The notes beneath the pieces are model-generated. The model did not search any database. It was not told the DNA's origin and was given only the letters and a program-made list of their open reading frames with translations. Position numbers and translations under genes: made by a program. A stretch of 64,000 nucleotides of DNA from Euryodendron excelsum (Eukaryota; Streptophyta; Magnoliopsida; Ericales; Pentaphylacaceae): contig CM065396.1 of assembly GCA_033060915.1 (NCBI GenBank), positions 6,902,501 through 6,966,500 on the forward strand, given 5' to 3'. This document shows positions 36,501 to 48,212 of this stretch, in pieces (within the stretch, counting starts at the first letter, position 1; every line of letters starts with the position of its first letter).

Positions 36501-36900
36501 ATAAGGTCGAAATTGTTTACCAGGCTATTAGGGGCAAAACGGTCAACTAGATCAAAAAACCATAAGAATGGGCTCGGAATAACCCATGAGTAGACTTGAA
36601 CATTGGAAACACTATCCAGAGTGCTCTGAGCGAGTGCCAGTTTGATACCCAGAGCTGGTGTAGTTGAAAAAGGCGACTAGCCCACCAAGGACTGTAAGCA
36701 CCCCATTTTTGACCGCTCGACAGTCTACACTCCGTCCAGACTTGTGTTCAAGTCATTATGGGCATATATTCCTATCGAAACCAATTCTCTAGGTCCAAAT
36801 CCTGTCTGTCCATCGCTTCGTGGGCCCACCAGGCCCAAATAGAGGTAAAATAACCAAAATGCCCTTAGGGACATTGTCCTTTCCTTTCCAACCCCACTCT

Positions 36901-37306
36901 CGAGACAGTTTATTCCTCGAGATGGTTCCAATTCAGGCGCGTCTCTTCGGAGATGATAAGTCCCCTTTCCAATCCCACTCTCGAGACAGTTTATTCCTCG
37001 AGATGGTTCCAACCAAGGCACGTCTCTTCGGAGACGGTAAGACCCCTTTCCAATCCTTCTCTCGAGACAGTTTATTCCTCGAGACGGTTCCAATCCAGGC
37101 ACGTCTCCTCGGAGACAGTAAGACCCCTTTCCAATCGCACTCTCGAGACAGTTTATTCCTCGAGACGGTTCCAATCCAGGCACGTCTCCTCGGAGACGAT
37201 AAGACCCCTTTCCAATCCCACTCTCAAGACAGTTTATTCCTCGAGATAGTTCCAACCCAGGCACGTCTCTTCGGAGACGGTAAGTCCCCTTTCCAATCCC
37301 TCTCTC
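36901..37306 (+). repeat. 81-bp tandem array in F2 U3, five copies
   Basis: CGAGACAGTTTATTCCTCGA recurs at 36901, 36982, 37063, 37144 and (as CAAGACAG) 37225, exactly 81 bp apart. Units also share CACGTCTCTTCGGAGACGGT, an imperfect inverted repeat. Because 81 is divisible by three and units are well conserved, long frames are open on both strands; these are by-products of the array. F3 inserted at the last unit. Confidence 0.93.
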
Positions 37307-37559
37307 TGTAAGCACCCCATTTTTGACCGCTCGGCAGTCTACACTCCGTCCAAACTTGTTTTCAAGTCATTATGGACATATTCCAATCGAATCCAATCCT
37401 CTAGTCCAAATTCCGTCTTTCCATCGCTTCGCAGGCCTGTCAGGCCCAAATAGAGGCAAAATGACCAAAATGCCCTTAGGGGCATTATCCTTTCTTATTC
37501 CAATTCCAATCCCCCTCTCGAGACAGTTTATTCCTCGAGACGGTCCAAGTAGTAAAACT

Positions 37560-38070
37560 ACTCAAAAAACCGTCAGAGTGGCGGAAACACTCACAAAACC
37601 GTCAGAGTGGCGGAAACACTCACAAAACCGTCAGGGTGGCGGAAACACTCACAACACCGTTAGAGTGGCGGAAACACTCAAAACCCAGGCACGTCTCTTC
37701 GAAGTCGGTAAGACCCCTTTCCAATCCCTCTCTCGAGACAGTTTATTCCTCGAGACGGTTCCAATCTAGGCACGTCTCTTCAGAGACGGTAAGACCCCTT
37801 CCAATCCCTCTCTCGAGACAGTTTATTCCTCGAGACGGTCCGAGTAGCAAAACAACTCACACAACCGTTAGAGTAACGGAAATACTCACAGAACCGTTAG
37901 AGTAGCGAAAATACTCACAGACCCGTTAGAGTAGCGAAAATACTCACAGAACCGTTAGAGTAGCGGAAATACTCACAGACCCGTTAGAGTAGCGAAAATA
38001 CTCACAGAACCGTTAGAGTAGCGGAAATACTCACAGAACCGTTAGAGTAGCGGAAATACTCTCAAATCAT
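37560..38070 (+). repeat. 29-30-bp minisatellite in F3 U3
   Basis: Units of the form ACCGTTAGAGTAGCGGAAAT plus ACTCACAGA occur in two runs, four units at 37568-37685 and about seven at 37862-38060, with an 81-bp-type repeat between them. F1 (9050-9200), F2 (42655-42760) and R2 (16540-16630, reverse) hold only two or three related units, so copy number varies among family members. Confidence 0.88.
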
Positions 38071-38139
38071 CAACCCTGTCTGAGTAGCGGAAATACTCAA
38101 CACCTAGGTCAATACCCATGTTTGTTAGCTCACTTCGGT

Positions 38140-38720
38140 GAAAAATAACCAAACTACCCTTAGGGCCTTTTCCGAGACTTTTCGGTCAAGATGATCATTT
38201 CGCCCCTAAGCATACGAATGCCCCGGGAACCACACCGGCTCTGGGTATCAAACCGGTAATGTCCCGAGAATACTTTTTATAGTGTTCTCGACCTTCCTTT
38301 ACCTTTCCAGACGATTTCGAGTCAGTTCCGGCCAACCCGGTACAAAATGATCGTTTTGCCCCTAGAGGGCCGGTCTCCTTCTTCGACCACACCGGCTCTG
38401 GGTATCAAACCGGTAATGTCCTGAGAATACTTTTTATAGTGTTCTCGACCTTCCTTTACCTTTCCGGACCATTCCGAGTCAGTTCCGGCAAGCCCGGTAC
38501 AAAATGACCGTTTTGCCCCTGGTGGGCCGGCCTCCATTTCCGACCACGCCGGCCCTGGGAATCAAACCGGCAACCTCTGGGAACATTTTAAATAATGTTT
38601 CCAGATCCCAAGTCTTCTTCCGGGACAGTTTGAGTCTGTCCCGGCAGTTTTTCGGTCCGATTGACCGTTTTGCCCCTAAAGGCTCGGTCAACCTTTCCGA
38701 CACATCCAATCCTCACTTTT
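38140..38720 (+). repeat. U3 module with TGACCGTTTTGCCCC, repeated
   Basis: A unit of roughly 180 bp (TGATCGTTTTGCCCCTAG ... GGCCGGTCTCC ... ACCACACCGGCTCTGGG ... TCAAACCGG) is repeated with variation at about 38195, 38347, 38506 and 38665. All family members carry three to five such modules upstream of the TATA box. Confidence 0.75.
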
Positions 38721-38929
38721 CAAGTCAAATACCTCCATGACACTATTTTAAGTGTTCTTGCTCCTTTCCGGCCTTCCGGGTCACTCCCGGCTCCTTCAAA
38801 TCATTCCCGGACTTTCCGGAGTCACTCCAAGTGAAGCCAGGCTAAAGTGTACATGGTAGTCACTAGTACAGGCGCCCAAATCTAGTCAATGATACGTTGC
38901 TTGCTGACCTTAATTGTTTCCTAAATGGC

Positions 38930-39035
38930 TGGCGCCACTAGCAGTGGCGCCAAGCCAAAAAATGGCCTGGCGCCACTCCTAGTGGCGCTAGTATAAATTT
39001 TGCCCTGGCGCCACTGCAACAGGCGCCAGGCTTGT
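38930..39035 (+). promoter_or_regulatory. GGCGCC palindrome cluster upstream of F3 TATA box
   Basis: Five occurrences of TGGCGCCA or GGCGCC-like words alternate in opposite arms (CTGGCGCCACT, AGTGGCGCCAAG, CTGGCGCCACTCCTAGTGGC) just upstream of the TATA box. Similar clusters lie at the same place in F1, F2, F4 and, reversed, R2-R5. They could pair as hairpins or bind a dimeric factor; no specific factor is claimed. Confidence 0.6.
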
Positions 39036-39043
39036 CCAACTTC

Positions 39044-39051
39044 TATAAATA
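39044..39051 (+). promoter_or_regulatory. TATA box of F3
   Basis: TATAAATA followed by CAGAGCCTC; transcription would start about 25-35 bp downstream. Confidence 0.7.
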
Positions 39052-39949
39052 CAGAGCCTCGATCAACGTGAAAAGGGTCTGAAAACTTAACCTAGAAATC
39101 ACACAATTCGATATACAGAGCTCGAGCACCTCCAAAAACCCTAGTTTCCTTAGGTTCTCCAAACCCTAGCCACCTTACACTAAACCCTAGCCATCATACA
39201 CAAACCCTAGCCTCTTATACACTCATACACTCCCCCATACACTCATACACTAGCCTTCAACCACTCTCCGAAGACTTGAAGAACAGCCATTCAAAGCTTG
39301 AAGACAATCCTTGAAGACTGAGGGTGAAGATCAAGACCGAAGACCGAAGACCGAAGACTGCACGGCGCGCAAAATAAACAAGATACAAGGTAGGCTCCCT
39401 CTTTAATTTTCTGCACTTCCCCCCTCTCTCTTCTCTCTCCAACCCACTTGGGTTTTCTCTATTTTAATCCCCCATCTCTTTCCCCCCCTTTCTTTGCATG
39501 CTTGAAACAAGGGGATTCCCGGTCCATGTATAGGATTGGACTATTGGAGAGTCACCGTGTAGGGGGCTTTCTTCTAGTCTAACCAAAGACCACGTGGGTC
39601 CGGCCCCCTTGATTATGTGGTGAAGCCTTAGCCTTGTATGTTCACGACCCCCAAATTGCATTGTGTATATCATAGTCTTGCATCTTTCAAAAAGTTGTTT
39701 TCAAAAATCATTTTCAAACTTGTTTTCAAAATTGCATCAAAAGCTCTTTTTCAAAAACATGTTTTCAAAATCACAATCCTAGGGTGATTCTAGCCTTTCC
39801 ATGGCTAGGGTTGCTTTAGGAAAGTGTTATATTAAAAGTGACCTTTTGGTCTATATTTTCAAACCTTATTTTTCAAAACCACTTTCTTAAAGTGGTTCTA
39901 GTCCTCTTATGGCTAGAATTGCTTTAGGAAAGTGAGATGTTTTTAATCC

Positions 39950-41780
39950 TCCTAAAAACTCTCTCTTTTCAAAAATCTCTTCCTAAAAATCTCTTTTTCA
40001 ACATACTTTCCTAAAACTCTCCTCTCCAAAATTGTTTTCAAAAACTCCCTTCCAAAATCTATTTTTCAAAACTCTCTTTTTCAACTCCTCTCCAAAATCT
40101 TTTCCTCAAAATTCACTTTCTAAAATCACTCCCTAGATTTACTTTCCTAAAAAAATCTCTCCTAAAGATCTTTCTAAAAACTCTCTTCCCAAAATCTTCC
40201 TTCTAGAAACTCTTCTCTAAGGTTTTCCTCCTAAAACTTGTTTCCAAAAAACACGTTTTCCAAAAACTCCTTCTCTTTAAAATCTTTTTCCAAAAACTCC
40301 CTCTCCAAATTAACTTTCCAAAAACTCCTCCCTAAGATTTCCCTTCTAGAAAACCTTCGTTTCCAAAAACGCACTTTCCAAAAGCTCCTCCCTAGGATTT
40401 CCCTTCTAGAAAACCTTCGTTTCTAAAAACACACTTTCCAAAAATCCTCTTTCCTTAGAGCCCACGATTAGGAAACCCTAATTTTCTTTCCAAAAACATG
40501 ATTTTCAAACTTTGCCCCAAACCTAGGTTTCCAAGACCTCTAGTTTTCACATCCAAACTATACATGTTTCCAAAACCTCTTTTCTACGTCAAAACAACAA
40601 TTTTCCAAATCTAGGGTTTCTAGAATTTCCCTTTCCAAATCCATGCCAAATTTTATCTTCCCTTTAGGAAACCAAATCAAATCTCCCTGTTTAGGAAACT
40701 AGATCCTATCCTCCGTTTTTTGAAACAAAAATCAAACCTTCTCTTTTAGAAACCAAATCTAACCCCTTCTTAATCCGAACCTTTCTTAATTCAATTCCTT
40801 CCTAAACCGTAAGTTTCCTAAACCTAAACCTTAAATCTTCCCTTAAATTTCAAAATCCAAATCTTTCCTAATTCAAATCCTTCCTAAACTTCCGTCTTCC
40901 TAAATCTTAAGTTTCCTAAACTTGAACATAAAAATCTTTCCTAAGTTTTAAAACTCAACTTTCAAATCTTTCCTAATTCAACCCTTTCCTAATTCAACCC
41001 CTTTTCCAAATCTTAACTTTCTAAATTCAAACCTTTCTTAATTTTCAAGATTTTCTAAAACTCTAAAATTTTCTAAAATCTTAAATCTTTCTAAACTCTA
41101 AAACTTTCTAACTCCTAAACTTTCCAAATTTCAAATCTTTCTAAAATTCTAAGCTTCCTAAATTCAAAACTTTCTAAATTTGAAACTTTCTTAAGTTAAA
41201 TCTTTCTAAACCTAAAGACTTTCTAAATTCTAAACTTTCCAAAACTTCAAAATCTTTCTAAATCTAAGGCTTTTCTAAACTCAAAACTTTCTTAATTTAA
41301 GACTTTCTTAAGTTGAACATTTCCTAATTCAAACATTTCCTAAACTGAACCTCTCTTAAAATGAAACTTTCTTATTTTCGAAACTTCCCTTTTTCAAACA
41401 TTTCTAAATTCAAAACTTTCCTAATTTCAAAACTTTCCTAAACCTAAAACTTTCCTAATTTCAAACTTTCCAAAAATGACACTTTCCTAATTCGAAACTT
41501 TCCTAATCTAAATTTTTCCTAAATTCCAAGTTTCCAAATCTTTCAAGATCTTTCCAAATCCAACCTTTCCTAATCTCCTAAACCTTCCAAGTCGAGTCAA
41601 GCTTTTCCTAAGTCTAGGTTTCCTAAACCTTCATCTTTTTCTTTTTCAAAGCAAGTCCAAATCTATCTTTTCAAATCAAAGTCCAATTTTCTCAATTTCA
41701 ATTTCCAATCTCCTCTTCCAATTCCAAATCGAATTCAATTTCCAATTCAATCTCCTTCAAATCCACTCTTCTATTTTCAA
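39950..41780 (+). repeat. G-poor quasi-periodic block in F3
   Basis: Same architecture as in F1: repeated CTTTCCTAA and CCAAAAACTC words, almost no G on the plus strand. Small ORFs here (for example around 40238-40423) are made of these repeats and are not considered genes. Confidence 0.75.
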
Positions 41781-43786
41781 TCGGACTCTTGTCCGAACTA
41801 CAGCTGACCTGATTCCCCCAAAGGGATACATAGGCAACCTTTATAGGTGCGGTCACAATACTTTTCAAACTTTCAATTCCACCCTCATGGGTGCGGTTCC
41901 CAAAATCTTTTCAAATCTCAAATTCCAATCTATTTTCAAAATTCCAAAATTTCTATTTTCAAACTTCTACTTTCAATTTTCAAACTTTTCAATTTCAATT
42001 CTATTTCTTCAAATCTATTTTCAAATCAAATCAATTTCTATTTTCCAATTCTCTCATCTTGCACTTGCATATCATGCATCATATTTTTCAAACATTATTT
42101 TTCTAAAGTGAATAGCGTTGAACTATAGTTAGTCGAAGACTCTCATAGGTAAATCTAGGGTAGATTGACATGTAGGTACCGAAAGGGCGGGGTAGGGTGA
42201 TAGCTTAGTGCGTCTTCCCTACACGTAACCAACCTCCGAACCTAGATCACTATTTTCAAAGACCAAAAAGGAGTTATTTTTCAAAAAAGGGCTAAATGTT
42301 TTCCAAAGGTTGCCAAACAACCTGTTTTCTTAAAAACCCTCTCTTGAGGAGATGTTTTCAAAATTGTTTTTCAAAAACCCTAAGTGTAGTCTTCGGATTA
42401 TTCTTAGCTTTTAGGTGACCTAACTCACCTTAATCAAGTTAGGTGGCGACTCCGAATCTTTTTCAAAAAGCCCTTTATTCAAACCTGTTTTCAATTCAAA
42501 CCTAGTCGCACTCATTCTTTTAGGAGGGTGAGTTCTAACGAGAGAGTACAGCATTTTTCCCGCTTGGGTGAGTATTCCTCGAGTGCGAAAAATCTGGGCA
42601 CGACACTCTCGAGATAGTTTATTCCTCGAGACGGTCCGAGTAGCAAAACAACTCACAAAACCGTTAGAGTAGCGGAAATACTCACAAATAGGTCGATATA
42701 GGGAATTGGCAACAAACCCCTGTGTCATGACGACCGTCATTAGAGTGGCGGAAACACTCAAAACTCAGGTCAACACCAGTGTCTGTTAGCCCACTTTGGT
42801 GAAAAATGTCCAAATTATCCTGTGGACCTTTTCCGAGACTTTCCAGTCAAGATGACCATTTTGCCCCTAGGCATCCGAACGTCCCGGGAACCACACCGGC
42901 TCTGGGTATCAAATCGGCAATGTCCCGAGAATACTTTTTATAGTATTCTCAACCTTCCTTTACCTTTCCGAATTGTAAGCACCCCATTTTTGTCCGCTCG
43001 GCAATCTCCGAGCTGACCAAGCTCACTTTCACACATCCCATGCATATCCCGCCTTTTTAATTTGAATTTAGTCCACCAGTCACTTCTCGGGCCCGTAGGG
43101 CCCACTTGAAGCTAGATGACCGTTTTGCCCCTAGGCATCCGAATGCCCTAGGAACCACACCGGCTCTGGGTATCAAACCAATAACCCTCTGAGGTTACTT
43201 CTTATAGTATTCTCAACCTTTTCGGATCATTCCGAGTCAGTTCCGGCCAACCCGGTGCGAAATGACCATTTTGCCCCTGGTGGGCCAGTCTCCTTTTCTG
43301 ACCACGCCGGCTCTGGGAATCAAACCGGCAATCTCTGCGAACATTCTAAATAATGTTTCCAGATCCCAAGTCTTCTTCCGGGACAATCCGAGTTCACCCC
43401 GGCAGCTTCCTAGTCCGATTGACCGTTTTGCCCCTAAAGGCCCGATTAACCTTTCCGACACATTATGTCCTCACTTTTCAAGTCAAATACCTCCAGGACA
43501 CTATTTTAAGTGTTCCTGCTCCTTTCCGGCCTTCCGGGTCATTCCTGGCTCCTTCAAATCATTCCCGGACTTTCCGGAGCCACTCCTAGTGAAGCTAGGC
43601 TAAAAATTGCATGATAGTCACTAGTACAGGCGCCCAAATCTAGTCAAAGATACGTTGCTTGCCGACCTTAAAACTTTCCTAATTGGCTGGCGCCAAGCCA
43701 AAAAATGGCCTAGCGCCACTCCTAGTGGCGCCAATGTAAAATTTGGCCTAGCGCCACTGCAACAGGCGCTAGTGTTGTCCAACCTC

Positions 43787-43794
43787 TATAAATA
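43787..43794 (+). promoter_or_regulatory. TATA box of F4
   Basis: TATAAATA in the conserved context CCTC-TATA-CAGAGCCTC, downstream of GCGCC palindromes. Confidence 0.7.
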
Positions 43795-46700
43795 CAGAGC
43801 CTCATTCAACGTGAAAAGGGTCTGCAAACTTAACCTAAAAATCATATATTTCGATATACAAAGCTCGAGCACCTCCTAAACCCTAGTTTCCTTAGGTTCT
43901 CCAAACCCTAGCCACCATACACTAAACCCTAGACCCCATACACTCATACACTTCCCCATACACTCATACACTAGCCTTCAACCATCCTTTGAAGACTTGA
44001 AGAGCTGCCATCTAAAGCTTGAAGACAACCCTTGAAGGTTGAAGAAGAAGATCAAGACAAAGACCGAAGATTGAAGATAAGCAAGGCGTGCAAAATAAAG
44101 AAGATATACGGTAGGTTTTCTATTTAGATTTTCGTACTTCCCCCCTCTCTCTTCTCTCTCCTAACCCACTTGGGTTTTGTCTATTTTAATCCCCCATCTC
44201 TTTCCCCCCTTTTTTCGCATGCTTCAAACAAGGGGATTCCCGATCCATGTGTAGAATTGGGCTATTGGAGAGTCACTGTGTCGGGGGCTTTCTTCTAGTC
44301 TAACCAAAGACCATGTGGGTCCAGCCCCCTTAATTATGTGGTGAAACCTTAGCCTTGTATGTTCACGACCCCAAATTGCATTGTGTATATCATAGTCTTG
44401 CATCTTCCAAAATCCGTTTTCAAAAGTTGTTTTCAAAATCGTTTTCAAACTTGTTTTCAAAATTGCATCAAAAGCTCTTTTTCAAAAACATGTTTTCAAA
44501 ACCACAATCCTAAGGTGATTTTAGCCTTTCCATGGCTAGGGTTGCTTTAGGAAAGTGTTACATTAAAAGTGACCTTTTTGGTCTATATTTTCAAATCTTA
44601 TTGTTTTTCAAAACCTCTTTCCTAAAGTGGTTCTAGCCCTCTTATGGTTAGAATTGCTTTAGGAAAGTGAGATGTTTTTACTCCTTCTAAAAACTCTCTT
44701 TTCAAAAAGTCTTTCTTCCTAAAAATCTCTTTTTCAACATACTTTCCTAAAACTCTCCTCTTCAAAATTGTTTTCAAAAACTCCCTTCCAAAATCTATTT
44801 TTCAAAACTCTCTTTTTCAATTCCTCTCCAAAATCTTTTCCTCAAAATTCACTTTCTAAAAACACTCCCTAGATTTACCTTCCTAAAAACTCTCTCCAAA
44901 AAACCTTTCTAAAAAACTCTCTTCCCAAAAATCTTCCTTCTAGAAATTCCCTTCTAGGATTTTTCCTCCCCAAAATCTATGTTTCCAAAAACACACTTTC
45001 CAAAACTCCTTCCTTCTCTTTAAAATCTTTTTCCAAAAACTCCCTCTTCAAATTCACTTTCCAAAAATTCCTCCCTAGGATTTCCTTCTAGAAAAATTTT
45101 CGTTTCCAAAAACGCACTTTCCAAGAACTCTTTCCTTAGAGCCCAAGTCAAACCCTAGAACCCACAATTAGGAAACCCTAATTTTCTTTCCAAAAACATG
45201 ATTTTCAAATTTTGCCTCAAACCTAGGTTTCCAAAATCTACTGTTTTCACATCCAAACTATACATGTTTCCAAAACCTCTTTTCTACGTCAAAACTATAA
45301 TTTTCCAAATCTAGGGTTTCTAGAATCTCCTTTTCCAAATCCTTGCGAAATCCTATTTTCCCTTTAGGAAACCGAATCAAATCTCCCTATTTAGAAAACT
45401 AGATCCCGTCCTCCGTTTTTGGAAACAAAAATCAAATCTTTTCTTTTAGAAACCAAATCCAATCCCTTCCTAATCTAAACTTTTCTTAATTCAATACTTT
45501 CCTAAACCATAAGTTTCCTAAACCTAAACTCTAAATTTTTCTTTAAATTTCAAAATCTAACTCTTTCCTAATTCAAATCGTTCCTAAACTTCCGCTTTCC
45601 TAAACCTTAAGTTTCCAAAACTTGAACGTAAGAATCTTTCCTAAATTTTAAAACTCAACTTTCAAATCTTTCCTAATTCAACCCTTTCCTAATTCTACCA
45701 TCTTTTCAAATCTTAACTTTTCAAACCAAAGTTTTCAAACCCAAACCTTTCCTAATTTCAAGTTTTCCTAAAATTCAAAATCTAAAATTTTCTAAATCTT
45801 AAACTTTCTAAATGTCAAATCTTTCTAAAATTCTAAGTTTTCTAAATTCAAAACTTTCTTAAGTTAAATCTTTCTAAACCTAAATCTTTCTAAATTCTAA
45901 AATTTCCAAAACTTCAAAATCTTTTCAAATCTAAAACTTTTCTAAAAACTTTCTTAATTTAAGACTTTCTTAAGTTGAAACTTTCTTAATTCAAACATTT
46001 CCTAAACTGAAAACTTTCCTTTTTCAAACCTTTCCTAAAACGAAACTTTCTTATTTTCAAAACTTTCTTGTTTTCAAACATTTCTAAATTCAAAACTTCC
46101 CTTTTTCAAAACATTACAAAATTCAAAACTTTCTTAATTTGAAACTTTCTAAATTCTAAGTCTATCCTAAACTAAACTTTCCCGAATTCAAAACATTTCT
46201 AAATTCAAAACTTTCCAATTTTCAAAAAATTTCCTAATTTGAAAACTTTCCTAATTCGAAACTTTCTTAATTCAAAACTTTCCTAAGTTGAAACATTCCA
46301 AATTCAAAGCTTTCCTAAGTTGAAACTTTCCTAATTCTAAAACCTTCCTAAATTGAACCTTTCCTAATTCAAACATTTCCTAAATCCAATTTTCCCTAAT
46401 TTCCTAAACCTTCCAAGTCAAGTCAAATGTTTTCTAAGTCTCTTCTTTTTCCTAAGTCTAGGTTTTCTAAAACCAAATCTTTCCAAAATCAATCTTTCCA
46501 AAGCAAGTCCAATCTTCTCAAATTCAATCTTCTCTTCTAATCTCAAATCAAATCCAGTTTTCAATTCAATCTCTTTCTTCTAAACCAATTTCTCTCTCCC
46601 AAATCAATCTCTTTTCAATCGGACTCCGGTCCGAACTATGACTGACCTGATTCCCCCAAAGGGATACGTAGGCAACCTTCATAGGTGCGGTCACAACACT

Positions 46701-47304
46701 TTTCAAACTTTCAATTCCACCCTCATGGGTGCGGTCTCCATACTTTCAAATCCCAAATTCCAATCTACTTTCAAAATTCCAATTTCAAAATTTCTATTTT
46801 CAAATTTCTACTTTCACTTTTCAAACTTTCCAATTTTAATCCATCTCTTCAAATCTATTTTCAGATCAAATTAATTTCAAATCAATTTCTTTTCAAATCT
46901 ATTTTTCAATTCTCTTCTATTGCACTTGCATACCATGCATCATGTTAGTTTTCAAGCATTGTTTTTCAAAGTAGATAGGATTGAACTATAGTTAGTCGAA
47001 GACTCTCATAGGTAAATCTAGGGTAGATTGACATGTAGGTACCGAAAGGGCGGGGTAGGGTGATAGCTTAGTGCGTCTTCCCTACATGTAACCAACCTCC
47101 GAACTTAGAATCACTGTTTTCGAAGACCAAAAAGGAGTTATTTTTCAAAAAGGGCTAAATATTTTCCAAAGGTTGCCAAACAACCTATTTTCTTAAAAAT
47201 CCTCTCTTGAGGTGATATTTTCAAAATCATTTTTCAAAAACCCTAAGTGTAGTCTTCGGATTATTCTTAGTTTTTAGGTGACCTAACTCACCTTAATCAA
47301 GTTA

Positions 47305-47316
47305 GGTGGCGACTCC
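47305..47316 (+). other. PBS-like word inside U5 (F4 example)
   Basis: GGTGGCGACTCC, the first part of a tRNA-Arg primer-binding site, lies about 155 bp before the LTR end. It is also at 42442 (F3), 51538 (F2), 13317 (F1, one change) and reversed at 7693 (R2) and 33623 (R5). The true PBS of R5 is a separate site outside the LTR. Confidence 0.7.
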
Positions 47317-48204
47317 GAATCTTTTTCAAAAGCCCTTTATTCAAACTAATTTTTCAATTCAAACCTAGTCGCACTCATTCTTCTAGGAGGGTGAGTTCTA
47401 ACGAGAGAGTACAGCATTTTTTCTGCTTGTGTGAGTATTCCTCGAGTGCTAAAAATCTGGGCGCGACACGGATCATTCCGAGTCAGTTCCGGCCAACTCG
47501 GTACAAAATGACCGTTTTGCCCCTGGTGGGCCAGTCTCCTTCTTCGACCACACCGGCTCTGGGTATCAAACCGGTAACCTCCTCAGACTAATTTTTATAG
47601 TGTTCTCAACCTCCTTTTACCTTTCCGGATCATTCCGAGTCAGTTCCGGCAAACCCGGTACAAAAGGACCATTTTGCCCCTGGTGGGCCGGTCTCCTTTT
47701 CCGACCACGCCGGCTCTGGGAATCAAACCGGCAACCTCTGCGAACATTCTAAATAATGTTTCCAGATCCCAAGTCTTCTTCCGGGACAATCCGAGTTCGC
47801 CCCGGCAGCTTCCTAGTCCGATTGACCGTTTTGCCCCTAAAAGCCCGGTCAACCTTTCCGACATATTTTGTCCTCACTTTTCAAGTCAAATACCTCCAGG
47901 ACACTATTTTAAGTGTTCCTGCTCCTTTCCGGGCTTCTAAGTCATTCCCGGCTCCTTCAAATCATTCTTGGACTTTCCGGAGTCACTCCTAGTGAAGCCA
48001 GGCTAAAGATTGCATGGTAGTCACTAGTACAGGCGCCCAAATCTAGTCAAAGATACGTTGCTTGCTGACCTTAATAGTTTCCTAATTGGCTAGCGCCACT
48101 AGTAATGGCGCTAAGCCAATATTTGGCCTGGCGCCACTCCTAGTGGCGCCGGAAGGAATTTTGGCCTGGCGCCACTGCAACAGGCGCCAGTGTATTCCTC
48201 CCTC

Positions 48205-48212
48205 TATAAATA
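48205..48212 (+). promoter_or_regulatory. TATA box of F2
   Basis: TATAAATA with the conserved CAGAGCCTC after it; upstream are five GGCGCC-type words. Confidence 0.7.

Larger units (their letters stand above)
37307..42605 (+). mobile_element. F3: solo LTR (forward) with TSD CTCTC, 5299 bp
   Basis: It begins TGTAAGCACCCC and ends CTGGGCACGACA. CTCTC flanks it at 37302-37306 and 42606-42610, and the flanks rejoin into the F2 repeat unit TCTCTCGAGA. It is the longest copy because its U3 minisatellite is expanded. TATA box at 39044, G-poor block about 39.95-41.78 kb, U5 to 42605. No protein-coding sequence. Confidence 0.93.
42974..47470 (+). mobile_element. F4: solo LTR (forward) with TSD CGAAT/CGGAT, 4497 bp
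   Basis: It begins TGTAAGCACCCC and ends CTGGGCGCGACA. The left flank CGAAT (42969-42973) and right flank CGGAT (47471-47475) differ at one base. Uninserted homologues read CTTTCCGGACCATTCCGAG, so the left copy has mutated. TATA box at 43787, G-poor block about 44.68-46.60 kb, U5 with the PBS-like word at 47305. No coding sequence. Confidence 0.9.

Noticed and set aside
36725..37315. Minus-strand ORF of 196 codons and overlapping plus-strand ORFs of 163 and 98 codons
   Set aside because: All are products of the 81-bp tandem array, whose period is divisible by three; no protein family, start context or conservation supports coding.
37860..38060. CRISPR-like regular 29-30-bp repeats
   Set aside because: Units are directly adjacent with no spacers, lie in a plant LTR U3 and vary in sequence; this is a minisatellite.
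42420..42761. Minus-strand ORF of 113 codons
   Set aside because: It spans the conserved U5 end of F3 and flanking F2 U3; homologous positions in the other copies are not open, and no family is recognised.
43237..43603. Overlapping ORFs on both strands in F4 U3, and similar ones at 38504 and 47640
   Set aside because: They recur in each U3 module because the modules are GC-rich and stop-poor; no protein similarity is recognised.
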